A stretch of DNA of 6,676 bases, from contig DASZYF010000091.1 of the NCBI GenBank assembly GCA_035545535.1, forward strand, positions 1 through 6,676. Direction: 5' to 3'. This document shows, one piece after another, positions 6,212 through 6,676 of this stretch. Origin of the DNA: DASZYF01 sp035545535. GTDB lineage: Bacteria > Actinomycetota > Actinomycetes > Mycobacteriales > CAJCIY01. A program made the translations under genes and the position numbers. Position 1 is the stretch's first letter; the number at the start of each line of letters is the position of its first letter. The notes beneath the pieces were generated by a model. The model searched no databases, was not told where the DNA came from, and was given only the letters and a program-made list of their open reading frames with translations.

Positions 6212-6221
6212 GACTGGAGCC

Positions 6222-6676
6222 ATGGCTCTGACTCTGATGGCGGTCCACGCCCACCCGGACGACGAGTGCTCGAGCACGGGTGGCGTGCTGGCGAAGTACT
6301 CCGCCGAGGGCGTGACGACGATCGTCGTGACCTGCACCAACGGCGAGCTCGGAGACGGCCCGGGCGGGATCAAGCCCGGCGAGGAGGGCCACGACACCGA
6401 AGCCGTGGCCGCCACCCGCCGGGGGGAGCTCCAGAAGGCGTGCGAGCTCCTGGGCGTCACGCACCTCGAGATGCTCGGCTACCACGACTCGGGCATGGCC
6501 GAGTGGGACTACAAGGACCACGAGCGCGCGTTCAGCGCCGTCCCCGTCGACGCTGCCGCCGATCGGCTGGCCGCGCTCATCGAGAAGCACCGCCCCGACG
6601 TCGTGACGACGTACTGCATCGACGACGGCTACGACCACCCCGACCACGTGCAGACCCACCACGTCGCGCTCGCCGC
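6222..6676 (+). CDS. PIG-L family zinc deacetylase/amidase, mycothiol enzyme-like (MshB/Mca type), 3' end outside window
   Basis: The first 151 codons are open to the right edge without a stop. The fold marker AHPDDE is at 10-15 and the second metal motif HPDH at 139-142. By analogy with MshB, His11, Asp14 and His142 would bind zinc, Asp13 would be the general base, and His139 the second catalytic residue. VVTCTNGELGDG (35-46), GYHDSGM (86-92) and the DDGYDHPDHVQTHH end are typical of the actinobacterial MshB/Mca/LmbE-like branch. These enzymes remove acetyl groups from GlcNAc-inositol in mycothiol synthesis or cleave mycothiol S-conjugates in detoxification. Which of these applies, or another sugar substrate, cannot be told from the N-terminal half. 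The ATG at 6222 has only GGAG, 2 nt away, so initiation is weak or the mRNA may be nearly leaderless; an in-frame ATG at 6237 is the alternative. Confidence 0.92.
   Translation, partial: MALTLMAVHAHPDDECSSTGGVLAKYSAEGVTTIVVTCTNGELGDGPGGIKPGEEGHDTEAVAATRRGELQKACELLGVTHLEMLGYHDSGMAEWDYKDHERAFSAVPVDAAADRLAALIEKHRPDVVTTYCIDDGYDHPDHVQTHHVALA

Larger units (their letters stand above)
6131..6221. promoter_or_regulatory. 91-bp divergent intergenic region between the membrane protein and the deacetylase
   Basis: The two genes are transcribed away from each other, so both promoters should lie here or just inside the flanking starts. For the leftward gene, TACGGT on the minus strand (6163-6158) fits the actinobacterial -10 pattern TAnnnT and would give a leader of about 20 nt. 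GGGAAC upstream of it (6183-6178) is only 14 nt away, too close for a standard -35. For the rightward gene, TTGTCC at 6185-6190 and CAGACT at 6210-6215 are weak -35/-10 candidates with 19 nt between them. All assignments are by eye. Confidence 0.35.

Noticed and set aside
6131..6460. 110-residue N-terminal extension of the minus-strand membrane protein
   Set aside because: It would run antisense through the deacetylase start with no domain content, and GGGAGG supports the ATG at 6130.
6156..6662. Minus-strand open frame of 168 codons at the right edge
   Set aside because: It is antisense to the PIG-L deacetylase, whose catalytic motifs are intact.

Overview
The window is a high-GC, densely packed stretch of chromosome. 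GC-ending codons, GTG/TTG starts and a PIG-L deacetylase of the type that includes the mycothiol enzymes MshB and Mca all suggest an actinobacterium. The genus cannot be read from the sequence.

Positions 2-5537 (+) hold what looks like one transcription unit whose promoter lies upstream of the window. It begins with the 3' end of an unrecognised single-span membrane protein, coupled by an ATGA overlap to a lipoprotein substrate-binding protein. Next come two branched-chain-amino-acid-type ABC permeases (LivH-like, LivM-like) and two ATPases (LivG-like, LivF-like). Genes overlap or nearly abut throughout. Together they form a complete HAAT-family importer in the order J-H-M-G-F. The lipoprotein captures solute outside the membrane, the two permeases form the channel, and the two ATPases power it. 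The real substrate (Leu/Ile/Val, another amino acid, amide, urea or aromatic acid) cannot be decided from sequence alone.

Positions 5534-6130 (-) encode a small two-helix membrane protein ending in a Cys/His motif that resembles a zinc knuckle. It converges on livF, and the two stop codons share bases. A 91-bp divergent spacer (6131-6221) separates it from a PIG-L family zinc deacetylase gene (6222 to the window end, +), which runs off the right edge.

No RNA genes, mobile elements, CRISPR arrays or intrinsic terminators were found. The transporter is ordinary in layout. The points worth a second look are the very long repetitive linker of the binding protein, the anchored protein coupled ahead of it, the altered ATPase motifs, the Cys/His membrane protein, and the small divergent control region.
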